Shown here: positions 41,932 to 49,788 of the stretch, in pieces | Layout of the letters: each line of letters starts with the position of its first letter | Numbering within the stretch: the stretch's first letter is position 1 | Assembly: GCA_038206395.1 (NCBI GenBank) | Contig: JBBRAX010000007.1 | Span: 129,380 to 193,379 of the forward strand | Length of the DNA stretch: 64,000 nt | Origin: JAGSPQ01 sp038206395 | Lineage (GTDB): Bacteria > Myxococcota > Myxococcia > Myxococcales > Myxococcaceae | Reading direction: 5' to 3' | Program-made: the position numbers and the translations under genes | Notes under the pieces: generated by a model | What the model saw: only the letters and a program-made list of their open reading frames with translations | The model's database searches: none | What the model was told of the DNA's origin: nothing

Positions 41932-43896
41932 CTAGCCCGGGCCTGGGGTGCGGTTCAGCGCTTTGAGCGCGACGTCGACCATCGCGTCGGGGCCCCCGCG
42001 TTCTTCGGGGAAGGTGCTCAGTGCTCCCTTCACCGCGAGCGTCACATTCTCGCCGAACGGGCCGCCGTCGCTGAACAACGCGAGGTTGTGCTTGAGCAGG
42101 CGTTCGGCGTCTTTCTGCGAGACATCGTGAAGCAGCACGCCGAACCGCGCCGCGCCCAGGTGCGCGACGACATCGCTGACGCGGAAAGAGGCCCGCAGCC
42201 GGGCGCCCATCGCCGCCACCGCTGCGTCTGCTTCGAGCCTCCCGCGCGCTTCCTGCAGCGTCATGAGGCCACCTTCGAAGACCAGCAACGCCAGGGTGCG
42301 ACCGCGGCGCGCGAGCAGAATCGCGCGCTCGAGCTCTTCGAGGAGCACGGGCAGGTTCGGAAAGTTTGGGAGCGTCGAGCCGCGGCTCTGCAGCGACTGC
42401 GCGCGGCGGCGCACCATCACCCGCACCCGCGCCAGCAGCTCGTGCCCGTTCAGCGGAGCCGAGAGCACGTCATCGGCGCCCGACTCGAACGCCTCCATTC
42501 TTTCCTTCCTGCTGTCGCCCTTCGCGAGCATCACGACGGGCAGCTGGCCGTGGCGGGCGTCGGCGCGAATCGCTTTGAGCAGCGAGAGGCCGTTGACGCC
42601 TTTGAGCTCGGTGGCGAGGACGATCAGCGCTGGCGACGACTGGTCGAGCGCGTCGAACAGCTCGCGCGGGTCGAGGCAGGGCGTGACGGCGAAGCCATCG
42701 GCCGAAAGCGACTCGGCGACGGTGCCGAGCAGCGTGCGATCTGCCGCGAGCGCGAGCACCGACACGCCGCGCGGATGACCCGCGAAATCGGCCGCCATCT
42801 TCAGCAGCGACGCAGCGTCGGGCAGGCGGTGCACGTAACCGGTGGCGCCCTTCGCCTGGGCCTTGAGGCGCGCCGCGAAGCCCGCGTCGTTCGCCATCAA
42901 CACCACCGGGCCGATTCCTGCCTTGACGAACTCCTGGCACAGCTCGAGCCCGTCGATGCTGGGACGATCGGTCGCGATGAAGACGACATCGGGCTTCTCT
43001 TCCATCGACGACAAGAGCGCGCCGTGCGGATCCGGAAACAGCCGCACCGGGTAGCCCTTGCCCGCGGCTTCGCTGCACGAGAGCGCGAGGTCTCCACTGC
43101 CGTCGACGACCACCACCTTCAGCGGGCGGGCGACCTTGCCGCCACCGGGAAGCGGAACCGTCGCTCCGGCGCGAACGAGCTTCACCTCGAGCGCATCGAG
43201 CATGCCGGCCATCGACGCCAGCGCCGCGGCGGTCAAGGTGCCGTCTTTGTACTTCTCGAACAGGTCTTCCATCTGCGCGCCGAGGCGTGAGACCTCAGGC
43301 AGGCCGAAGGATCCGCCGGTGCCGCGGAAGCGATGCGCCTCGGTGCGGAAGGTCTTGATCGCCGCCTTCGCGTCCTTGCCGCGCAGCTCGGGCAACGCGG
43401 CGCGCATGTTGACCACGCGTTCTGCCGCGAGCAGCAGGAAGTCGGTGAGCAGCTCGACGGCGGTGGTGATGTCGAGCTCGAGCTCGTCTTCCGGCTGCAG
43501 CGCCTGGGGCTCGGGCGTCATCCCCGGGAAACGGGCGATCGCGCGCTTCAGGTCTTCGACCGAGATGGGCTTGTGAAGCACCGCGTCGACCTTGATGACG
43601 TTCAGCAGGCGCTGGCGGCTCTTGATGTCGCGGAAGAAGGCGCTGACGAAGAGCAGGGGCAGCTGTTCCTGCGAGTACAGCGCGCGCACCCGATGGGCCA
43701 CCTCGTCGCCCCGCATGCCGGGCAGCAGGCCGTCGATCAGCATCAGCTTGGGCTTGCTCGCTTCGATGAGCTTCAGCGCCTCTTCGCCCGTGCGGACGGC
43801 GTGGCATTTGACCCCGGTCGGCACGAGGACGCTCTCGACGAGGCGGTGGAACCCCGGGTCGTCGTCGACGATGAGGACCTGATCGGTAAGAACCAC
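41932..43896 (-). CDS. Multi-receiver / Hpt / degenerate GGDEF signalling protein
   Basis: The protein has about 654 residues in five blocks. REC1 is intact (VLIVDDDPGF, LMLIDGLLPG, HKPIS). An Hpt-like helix follows, with its phospho-His in AHRFRGTGGSFG. Two further REC-like domains lack the acceptor Asp, reading FIATDRP and VLATELK. The last block resembles GGDEF but has LGAARF where GGDEF is expected, so cyclase activity is unlikely. The GTG start at 43896 has GGGAGG very close. It leads an operon with a histidine kinase and an OmpR-type regulator and may relay or buffer phosphate between them. Confidence 0.85.
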   Translation of the reverse strand: MVLTDQVLIVDDDPGFHRLVESVLVPTGVKCHAVRTGEEALKLIEASKPKLMLIDGLLPGMRGDEVAHRVRALYSQEQLPLLFVSAFFRDIKSRQRLLNVIKVDAVLHKPISVEDLKRAIARFPGMTPEPQALQPEDELELDITTAVELLTDFLLLAAERVVNMRAALPELRGKDAKAAIKTFRTEAHRFRGTGGSFGLPEVSRLGAQMEDLFEKYKDGTLTAAALASMAGMLDALEVKLVRAGATVPLPGGGKVARPLKVVVVDGSGDLALSCSEAAGKGYPVRLFPDPHGALLSSMEEKPDVVFIATDRPSIDGLELCQEFVKAGIGPVVLMANDAGFAARLKAQAKGATGYVHRLPDAASLLKMAADFAGHPRGVSVLALAADRTLLGTVAESLSADGFAVTPCLDPRELFDALDQSSPALIVLATELKGVNGLSLLKAIRADARHGQLPVVMLAKGDSRKERMEAFESGADDVLSAPLNGHELLARVRVMVRRRAQSLQSRGSTLPNFPNLPVLLEELERAILLARRGRTLALLVFEGGLMTLQEARGRLEADAAVAAMGARLRASFRVSDVVAHLGAARFGVLLHDVSQKDAERLLKHNLALFSDGGPFGENVTLAVKGALSTFPEERGGPDAMVDVALKALNRTPGPG

Positions 43897-43971
43897 GGCC
43901 TCCCGATGTACACCAATCTTCACAGTTGGAGGGCGGCACAAACGCGGGCCGGTTGTTAAGAGCTGTGTCCC

Positions 43972-45108
43972 GTGGGGAAGCGAAGGGTACTTGCAACGCT
44001 GGCGCTGTCGCTGCTGTTGCATGCAGGCCTGCTGGCGTGGCTGATTTCCAGGCCTCGCGTCGAACCTGCCGGGGTGAAGCCGACCGAGCTGGTGTTTGTC
44101 GAGGTCGACCTGCCACCGCCCCCACCGCCGCAGGTGGAAGAGCCACCTCCCCCGGCGCCGGCACCTCCTCCCGCGCTCCCCAAGGTCGCCAAGGCAGCGC
44201 CCCTGCCGCCCCCCGTCGCGGTCGCGAAGGCCGAGCCTGTGGCGGCGCCGGAACCGCCACCCGAAGAGCCGCCTTCCGACAGGCCCGTGGCCGATTCCCC
44301 CCGAATGGACATGCCGCGCCTCGAGGTGCCGCGGTTGGCGCCGTCGGCGGGCCTGACCCTGTCGCTGGATGCGGGGTTCGTGGCAGAAGAAGAGCCGCGC
44401 AGAGGGCTCCACGCGCCAGAGATCTCGAAAGACCTGGTGGCCGACCTGACCAGGTCGACCATCGGCCGGGGCAAGGTCGACCGCGGCCTCGTGCACCCGT
44501 ACTACCAGACCCTTGGCAAGGCGCTGCTGAAGAACTGGGACGCAGACCGTTCGGTGTCGGCGAAGGGCCTCAAGGGGTTCGCCGAGTCGACCGTCGAGAA
44601 CACGAAGGCGTGGAACAAAATCTGGTTGGACAAGGCGAACGAATTCGGAAAATCGGGCACGCCTTTCGAGCTCACCAACAACGCGCGCAACAAGCCTACG
44701 AACGAGCGCCTGCTGCCGGGGCAAGACCTGCAGGCCCGGAAAGAAGTGCAGAAGGAAATGGCGAAGCAGTTCAAGTCGAGCCGCCGGGCCGAAATCAAAG
44801 TCACGCAGGCGCTGACGGGCAAGCTGCTGAAGGTCGAGTTGCTGAAGCCGAGCAACGATGCCTTCGTCGACAACCAGGCCGTGGTCGACGTGCGGGCTGC
44901 CGCCGAGCAGCTGCCGCCGCCGCCCGACGAGGTCATCAAAGGCAAGACGGAAATCATCAGCACGTGGGAATTCGAGCTCGTGGTGAGCATCACGCCGCCG
45001 GTGCCGACCTTCACTTTCGAGTTCGACGAGGCGATCGGCTTCGTCGACCTTCGGCTGCCGCTGGATCGCCGGATCTACAAGAAGGTCCGACTGCTGTCGG
45101 TGGATTGA
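43972..45108 (+). CDS. TonB-like energy-transducing protein
   Basis: The protein has 378 residues and a GTG start. An N-terminal membrane helix (LATLALSLLLHAGLLAWLI) is followed by a long proline-rich spacer (PPPPPPQVEEPPPPAPAP, then PPPEEPPSD). A folded C-terminal region contains RGLVHPYYQTLGKALLKNW, reminiscent of TonB C-terminal domains that contact outer-membrane receptors. The C-terminus is longer than typical TonB. It is divergent from the phosphorelay operon. It may energise transport or anchor a surface complex; no ExbB/ExbD genes are visible. Confidence 0.72.
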   Translation: MGKRRVLATLALSLLLHAGLLAWLISRPRVEPAGVKPTELVFVEVDLPPPPPPQVEEPPPPAPAPPPALPKVAKAAPLPPPVAVAKAEPVAAPEPPPEEPPSDRPVADSPRMDMPRLEVPRLAPSAGLTLSLDAGFVAEEEPRRGLHAPEISKDLVADLTRSTIGRGKVDRGLVHPYYQTLGKALLKNWDADRSVSAKGLKGFAESTVENTKAWNKIWLDKANEFGKSGTPFELTNNARNKPTNERLLPGQDLQARKEVQKEMAKQFKSSRRAEIKVTQALTGKLLKVELLKPSNDAFVDNQAVVDVRAAAEQLPPPPDEVIKGKTEIISTWEFELVVSITPPVPTFTFEFDEAIGFVDLRLPLDRRIYKKVRLLSVD

Positions 45109-45140
45109 GGGGGACGTTCAGAACGGGCTAGAAGTGAGGC

Positions 45141-48100
45141 ATGAACACGCCACGCATTCTGGCAGCGGTGCTTGCTTTGACCGCTGTTGCGGCCGCCGCG
45201 CAGAACTACGTGGTGCAGCCGCCGACTACTCAGACGTACGTGCCGCTCTCAGCAGCGACCATCGTCACCTTGACGGAGACCGACGACGGGTTCGCCATCA
45301 TCCCGCTCGGCTTCACCTTTCCGTACTACGGGCAGAGCTACACGACGGTGCACGCCAACACGAACGGCTTCATCGCGTTCGGCAACACGGCGCTCTGCGA
45401 GACGGGCCTCGGTTGCTACGACGGCCAGTCGATTCCGCTCGTGAATCGCACGACGACCAACATCCACAACGTGATCGCGCCGTGGTGGGACGACCTGTCG
45501 CTGGTCGCGCCAGGCGTGGTTCGCTACCAGCAGTCTCCGGGGGCGATCGAGATCGAGTACGCGAACGTCAAGAACCTCGGCTCGACGTACACGATGTCGT
45601 TCACGATCAAGCTCTCGTCGGCGGGCACGATCGAGATCCGCTACGGCGCATACACGATGACGTCTTCGAGCACGGTCACCGCGACGGCCGGCTTCGAGAA
45701 CGCCACCGGCTCGATGGGCGCTGACCTGCTGGGCTGCTCGATCACCACCGCGGCCTGCGCGCAGGCGAACTGGCCGACGAACAAGGTGTACGTGATTGGC
45801 CAGCCGGTCGAAGCGGACATCGTCACCACGGCGGTGAACCTTTCGAACCTGGTGATCGGCGGCACCGGGAACCTGACGTTCGACGTCACCCCGACTTTCC
45901 AGAACTATGGGCAGACCGCGGCGACGGGCTTTCAGTGGAAGGCGTACCTGTCGAACGACGCGATCTTCGATGCGCTCGACCCCGTCGTCTTCACCTCGTC
46001 GACGCCGGTCTCGCTGACGCCCGCAGGCACCGCCTCAGCGATTGGCTCTGCGACTGGCGCAGCGGCGACCCTCACTGCTCCGGCCGCCGGCCAGTACTAC
46101 GTGTTCGTCGAAGCAGACACGACGGGAGTCGTGATGGAGGCGTCTGAGCTCAACAACCGCGGCCGGACGCTGACCTACTTCGTCAACGGCCTCGACCTGG
46201 TCGCGACCAGCGTCTCGGGCCCCGCGAACAGCGGCCCCGGCAACACCATCACCGTGAACCACAAGTGGTTCAACCAGGGCACGTCGGCCCCGGCGGGTCC
46301 GGTCACGGTGCAGATTCTCCTCGTTCCAAACAACACGACGGCGACCACCGGCTTCGTCATCTACACGGGCACCCGCACCATCACCGGCGCCGAGACGGTG
46401 GATCAGGACCTGACCATCACCCTGCCCGCGAACATTCCCGGCGGTGACTCGTACTTCCTGCTGAAGCTCGACCCGCTGAGCGCGATTCCGAACGAGGCGA
46501 CGAAGGCGAACAACAACGTCTACTCGGTGGGGAAGATCTCGCTGAAGCAGGCCGACCTGGTGAACCTGGCGACCGACTTCCTCGACCCCCTCACGGGCGC
46601 CCCTTCGCGCATCGGCTACTTCGGGCAGCCGGCGCGGGCGACGGTGAACATGTCGAACGTCGGCGGCGCGAACGCCAACAACTTCTCGGTGTGCGTGGTC
46701 GTCTCGACGGACGCGACCCTGTCGCTGCTGTCTGACACCATCGCCGCTGAAATTACGGTGCCGACGCTGGCCGCCGCCGCGACCGCCACGCTCGACATCC
46801 CCTTCACGATGCCGCTGAAGGACAAGGCGAGCGTCGATTTCCCGACGGGCAACTACTACCTGTTCACGATCTTGAACTGCAACGGCGCGGTCGCCGACTT
46901 GAACCCGGTGAACAACAACCTGCCGATCGCCGGCACGGTTCAGCTGCGCGCCCCGGCGCCGGATCTGACGGTGACGAAGGTCGAGGCCCCTGCCAGCGGC
47001 GGAGTGGGTGAGGTCATCCCCGTGCTGCGAACGCTGAAGAACATCGGCAACGTGGCGGCGGGCGCCGCGAAGTACCGCTACTTCGCGTCGGCGAACGCGA
47101 TCATCACCGTCGATGACATTCCGCTGCAGATCATGAACGGCGGCACGGGCACCCTCGACGGCACGGTGACCCTGGGCATCGGCGTCTCGGACACCCAGAC
47201 CGAGCTGGTGAAGCTGCCCGGCACGATGTCCCCCGGCACGTACACGATTGGCGTCGTGGTCGACCTCGGCAACGCAGTGCCCGAGATCGACGAACAGAAC
47301 AACTCGGGGGCGTCGAGCACGCTGGTCATCGCCAACGCGAGCCTTCGCGTGTCGACGTCGCAGCTGCCGGACGCGGTCGTCGATCGCTCGTACAGCTACC
47401 ACCTGGTCGCGCTGGGCGAGCAGGGCAGCTCCACCTGGGCGGTCGACGCGACGCAGGGCGCGCTGCCGATGGGCCTCGCGCTGAGCGCCGATGGTCTGCT
47501 CACGGGCACTCCGACCGTGCCGTCGGTGAACGCTTTCACCGTCACGGTGACCAACAATGGCCGCGACGCATCGGCGCGCCTGGTGCTTCGCGTGCTGCCG
47601 ACGACGACGCAGGTCGAGATCACCAGCACGTTCCTCACCGCCGTGGTGAACCTGCCGTCTGAAAGATACGAGACGAAGCTCGGAGCGGCGGGCGGCGTGA
47701 AGCCCTACGCCTGGAAGATTGTCAGCGGCACGCTGCCGCAGAACCTCGTCTTCAGCACCGACGGCATCCTCTCGGGGTTCCCGCGGCTGGGCCTGACGGA
47801 GAGCACGACGACCCTCACCTTCGAAGTGACGGACTCGCTGGGCACGAAGGCGCAGAAGACGTTGCCGCTGCGCGTCGTCCCGCCGGGCTCGATTCTCTTC
47901 AAGAACCTGAGCCTGCCCGATGGCCTGGTGGGTGAGGACTACAGCACGGACGTGGCGGTGGCGAACGCGGACCTCACGCTGTTCGCGGCGATGCAGAAGC
48001 CGATCGTCTGGACGCGCGCCGGCGAGCTGCCGGATGGGCTGACGATGATGCCGTCGGGCGACGTGCTGCTGATCGAAGGCAAGCCGCTGCGCGCGGGAAG

Positions 48101-48548
48101 TTTCGTGTTCAGCCTCACCGCCGAAGACGCGAAGGGCCGCAGCGACACGGCCGAGTTCATCATTCGCATCTCACCGAGCCGCTTCAAGCTGTCGTCGGCG
48201 GGTCTGCCGGATCCGGTGCGCCCGGGAGCAACCGTCGACTTTGCGATCACCTCGAGCTCGCAGGCGAACCCGACTTTCGCAGTGGTGTCGGGAAGTCTCG
48301 CGCCGGGCCTGACGATGGCCGCCGACGGCAAGGTGACCGGCACGGTGCCGGCCGATGCTGCGAACGGCACGTACAACTTCACCGTCGAAGGCAAGGACAC
48401 CACGGGCGCGACTGGCCTCGCAGGGTTCTTCATCAACGTTCAGAAGGAAGCACGGGCCACCGGCTGTGGTTGCAGCACGGGACTCGACGGCCTCTGGATG
48501 CTCGCGGCGCTGTTGCCGCTGGCCGCGCGTCGGCGGCGGGTGAAGTAG
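45141..48548 (+). CDS. Large surface protein with CARDB and Ig-like repeats, MYXO-CTERM
   Basis: The protein has 1,135 residues with a signal peptide (MNTPRILAAVLALTAVAAAA). An N-terminal jelly-roll-like domain (TVHANTNGFIAFGN, APWWDDLS) precedes three or so CARDB repeats, each with LVATSVSGP-, ADLVNLATD- and DLTVTKVEAP-type openings. Putative Ig-like domains follow (LPMGLALSADGLLTGTP, LPQNLVFSTDGILSGFP). The C-terminus CGCSTGLDGLWMLAALLPL then ARRRR is a MYXO-CTERM sorting signal. It is likely an anchored adhesin or cell-surface matrix protein. It follows the TonB-like gene by 32 bp, with GAGG just before the ATG. Confidence 0.88.
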   Translation: MNTPRILAAVLALTAVAAAAQNYVVQPPTTQTYVPLSAATIVTLTETDDGFAIIPLGFTFPYYGQSYTTVHANTNGFIAFGNTALCETGLGCYDGQSIPLVNRTTTNIHNVIAPWWDDLSLVAPGVVRYQQSPGAIEIEYANVKNLGSTYTMSFTIKLSSAGTIEIRYGAYTMTSSSTVTATAGFENATGSMGADLLGCSITTAACAQANWPTNKVYVIGQPVEADIVTTAVNLSNLVIGGTGNLTFDVTPTFQNYGQTAATGFQWKAYLSNDAIFDALDPVVFTSSTPVSLTPAGTASAIGSATGAAATLTAPAAGQYYVFVEADTTGVVMEASELNNRGRTLTYFVNGLDLVATSVSGPANSGPGNTITVNHKWFNQGTSAPAGPVTVQILLVPNNTTATTGFVIYTGTRTITGAETVDQDLTITLPANIPGGDSYFLLKLDPLSAIPNEATKANNNVYSVGKISLKQADLVNLATDFLDPLTGAPSRIGYFGQPARATVNMSNVGGANANNFSVCVVVSTDATLSLLSDTIAAEITVPTLAAAATATLDIPFTMPLKDKASVDFPTGNYYLFTILNCNGAVADLNPVNNNLPIAGTVQLRAPAPDLTVTKVEAPASGGVGEVIPVLRTLKNIGNVAAGAAKYRYFASANAIITVDDIPLQIMNGGTGTLDGTVTLGIGVSDTQTELVKLPGTMSPGTYTIGVVVDLGNAVPEIDEQNNSGASSTLVIANASLRVSTSQLPDAVVDRSYSYHLVALGEQGSSTWAVDATQGALPMGLALSADGLLTGTPTVPSVNAFTVTVTNNGRDASARLVLRVLPTTTQVEITSTFLTAVVNLPSERYETKLGAAGGVKPYAWKIVSGTLPQNLVFSTDGILSGFPRLGLTESTTTLTFEVTDSLGTKAQKTLPLRVVPPGSILFKNLSLPDGLVGEDYSTDVAVANADLTLFAAMQKPIVWTRAGELPDGLTMMPSGDVLLIEGKPLRAGSFVFSLTAEDAKGRSDTAEFIIRISPSRFKLSSAGLPDPVRPGATVDFAITSSSQANPTFAVVSGSLAPGLTMAADGKVTGTVPADAANGTYNFTVEGKDTTGATGLAGFFINVQKEARATGCGCSTGLDGLWMLAALLPLAARRRRVK

Positions 48549-48556
48549 GAAAATAA

Positions 48557-48706
48557 GCAGGTCGCCCGAGTGGGGAAGCCACAAACTGTTCGTGCTCTAC
48601 CAACTGAGCTACGGGCCCGTAAGAGTGGACCCGGCCGGACTCGAACCGGCGACATCGACCTTGAAAGGGTATGGGCGTGTAGGGCATCACCGAGTAGGCG
48701 ACCTGC
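48557..48706. repeat. Inverted 10-bp repeat flanking tRNA fragments
   Basis: GCAGGTCGCC at 48557-48566 recurs inverted as GGCGACCTGC at 48697-48706, bracketing the two tRNA-like fragments. Neighbouring bases (CCGAGTGG and CCGAGTAGG) look like further tRNA shards. The gap of about 210 bp between the flanking genes holds no protein gene. Confidence 0.45.
48588..48670 (-). pseudogene. tRNA fragments in permuted order (3' half then 5' half)
   Basis: Read on the minus strand, a 3' half comes first (48670-48626). It has a possible anticodon-loop end, variable loop ATGTC, a T-arm GCCGG-TTCGAGT-CCGGC, acceptor strand CGGGTCC and a discriminator A. After a 7-nt linker a 5' half follows (48618-48588): GGGCCCG, TA, D-arm GCTC-AGTTGGTA-GAGC, then CGAAC. 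The acceptor strands pair seven for seven with one G-T. The anticodon-stem strands pair four of five. U33 is missing in the 5' half. Broken tandem tRNA genes are more likely than a working permuted gene. Confidence 0.6.
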
Positions 48707-48758
48707 GGATTTAGACGCCAACGCGGCGGAGCCCTGACAGCTAAGCTCTCGCCACTCG

Positions 48759-49784
48759 ATGCGTCGGTCTGGGCTCCTTCTTCTCTGTCTCGTTGTTGCC
48801 CACTGCGCGCCTCGTGAAGAGCCGCAAGATGGCGGCTTCGATTCCGGGACGCCCGATGCATCCGTGCCGGACGCCAGCGTTCCAGATTCAGGGGTCCCCG
48901 ACAGCGGTGTTCCCGACAGCGGCGTGCCCGACAGCGGTGTTCCCGACAGCGGCGTGCCCGATGCCGGCCCTGACCTGCGTTGCACGGCGCGCAGCACGCC
49001 TTTGCCCGACGGCGGCATGGTGCGAATCATCGCGGCCAACCTCTCGAGCGGAAACCTGCAGTCGTGGAATCCCGGCCACGGAAAGCGAATCCTTCAGGGG
49101 CTCAAGCCGGACGTGGTGCTGATTCAGGAATGGAACGTGGGCAACGAGACGGACGTCGATCGCCGCGCCTTCGTCGACAGCCTGGGGCCCGACTACTGCT
49201 TCACGATTCAGTCGCCCGCGAACATCCCGAACGGCGTCATCAGCCGCTTCCCGATCGTCGATGCAGGCGAGTGGGTCGACAACCAGCTTACTGACCGATC
49301 ATTCTCGTGGGCGCAGATCGACGTGCCCGGCCCCGTCGACCTCTGGGCCGTCAGCGTTCATCTGCACACCGGCGGGAAGCGCCCAGCGCAGGCGACCGCG
49401 CTTGTGAACTACGTGAACCAGAACGTGCCGGCCGGCGCGTACCTGGTCATCGGCGGCGACTTCAACTCCTCCTCACGCACCGAGCCCGCGATGACCACGC
49501 TCTCGCAGGTCGTCCGCACCGCGGGCCCGTACCCCGTCGATCAGAGTAACAATCAAGACACCAACGCGAACCGCAACTCGCCGTACGACTGGGTCGCCGT
49601 CGACGAAGACCTTCACGCGCACCAGGTGCCCGTCGTCATTGGCGCCTCTCAGTTCGACGCGGGCCTCGTCTTCGACAGCCGGGTCTACCAGCCGCTGTCC
49701 GACGTCTCGCCCGTGCTCGTCGGTGACAGCGCCGCCACCGGCATGCAGCACATGGCGGTGGTGAAGGACTTTCTTCTTCCGTAG
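48759..49784 (+). CDS. Exported endonuclease/exonuclease/phosphatase-family protein
   Basis: The protein has 341 residues with a lipoprotein-like signal (LLCLVVAHC). A low-complexity Asp/Ser/Gly/Val/Pro segment of about 40 residues (PDSGV repeats) separates it from an EEP-fold domain. Visible motifs are VRIIAANLS, DVVLIQEWN (metal Glu), GGDFNSSSR and SPYDWVAVD. The last motif, normally SDH, reads MQHMAVV, so the Asp partner of the catalytic His is Gln. Activity is therefore uncertain. It could hydrolyse nucleic acid or phosphoesters outside the cell. It converges with the kinase operon. Confidence 0.82.
   Translation: MRRSGLLLLCLVVAHCAPREEPQDGGFDSGTPDASVPDASVPDSGVPDSGVPDSGVPDSGVPDSGVPDAGPDLRCTARSTPLPDGGMVRIIAANLSSGNLQSWNPGHGKRILQGLKPDVVLIQEWNVGNETDVDRRAFVDSLGPDYCFTIQSPANIPNGVISRFPIVDAGEWVDNQLTDRSFSWAQIDVPGPVDLWAVSVHLHTGGKRPAQATALVNYVNQNVPAGAYLVIGGDFNSSSRTEPAMTTLSQVVRTAGPYPVDQSNNQDTNANRNSPYDWVAVDEDLHAHQVPVVIGASQFDAGLVFDSRVYQPLSDVSPVLVGDSAATGMQHMAVVKDFLLP
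48852..48965 (+). repeat. 15-bp tandem repeat encoding PDSGV units
   Basis: Eight consecutive 15-bp units encode PDASV (twice), PDSGV (five times) and a partial PDAG. The PDSGV units alternate two codon versions, giving a 30-bp higher-order repeat that is nearly perfect between about 48896 and 48955. Every unit keeps frame, so copy number can vary without disrupting the gene. Confidence 0.9.
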
Positions 49785-49788
49785 CCCG

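Noticed and set aside
48852..48965. Possible CRISPR-like array
   Set aside because: Units are 15 bp, contiguous without spacers and in frame with a coding sequence.
48440..49039. Minus-strand open frame of 199 residues over the tRNA fragments and repeat array
   Set aside because: Its repetitive SGTPL stretch is just the reverse strand of the PDSGV repeat, and it has no start signal.
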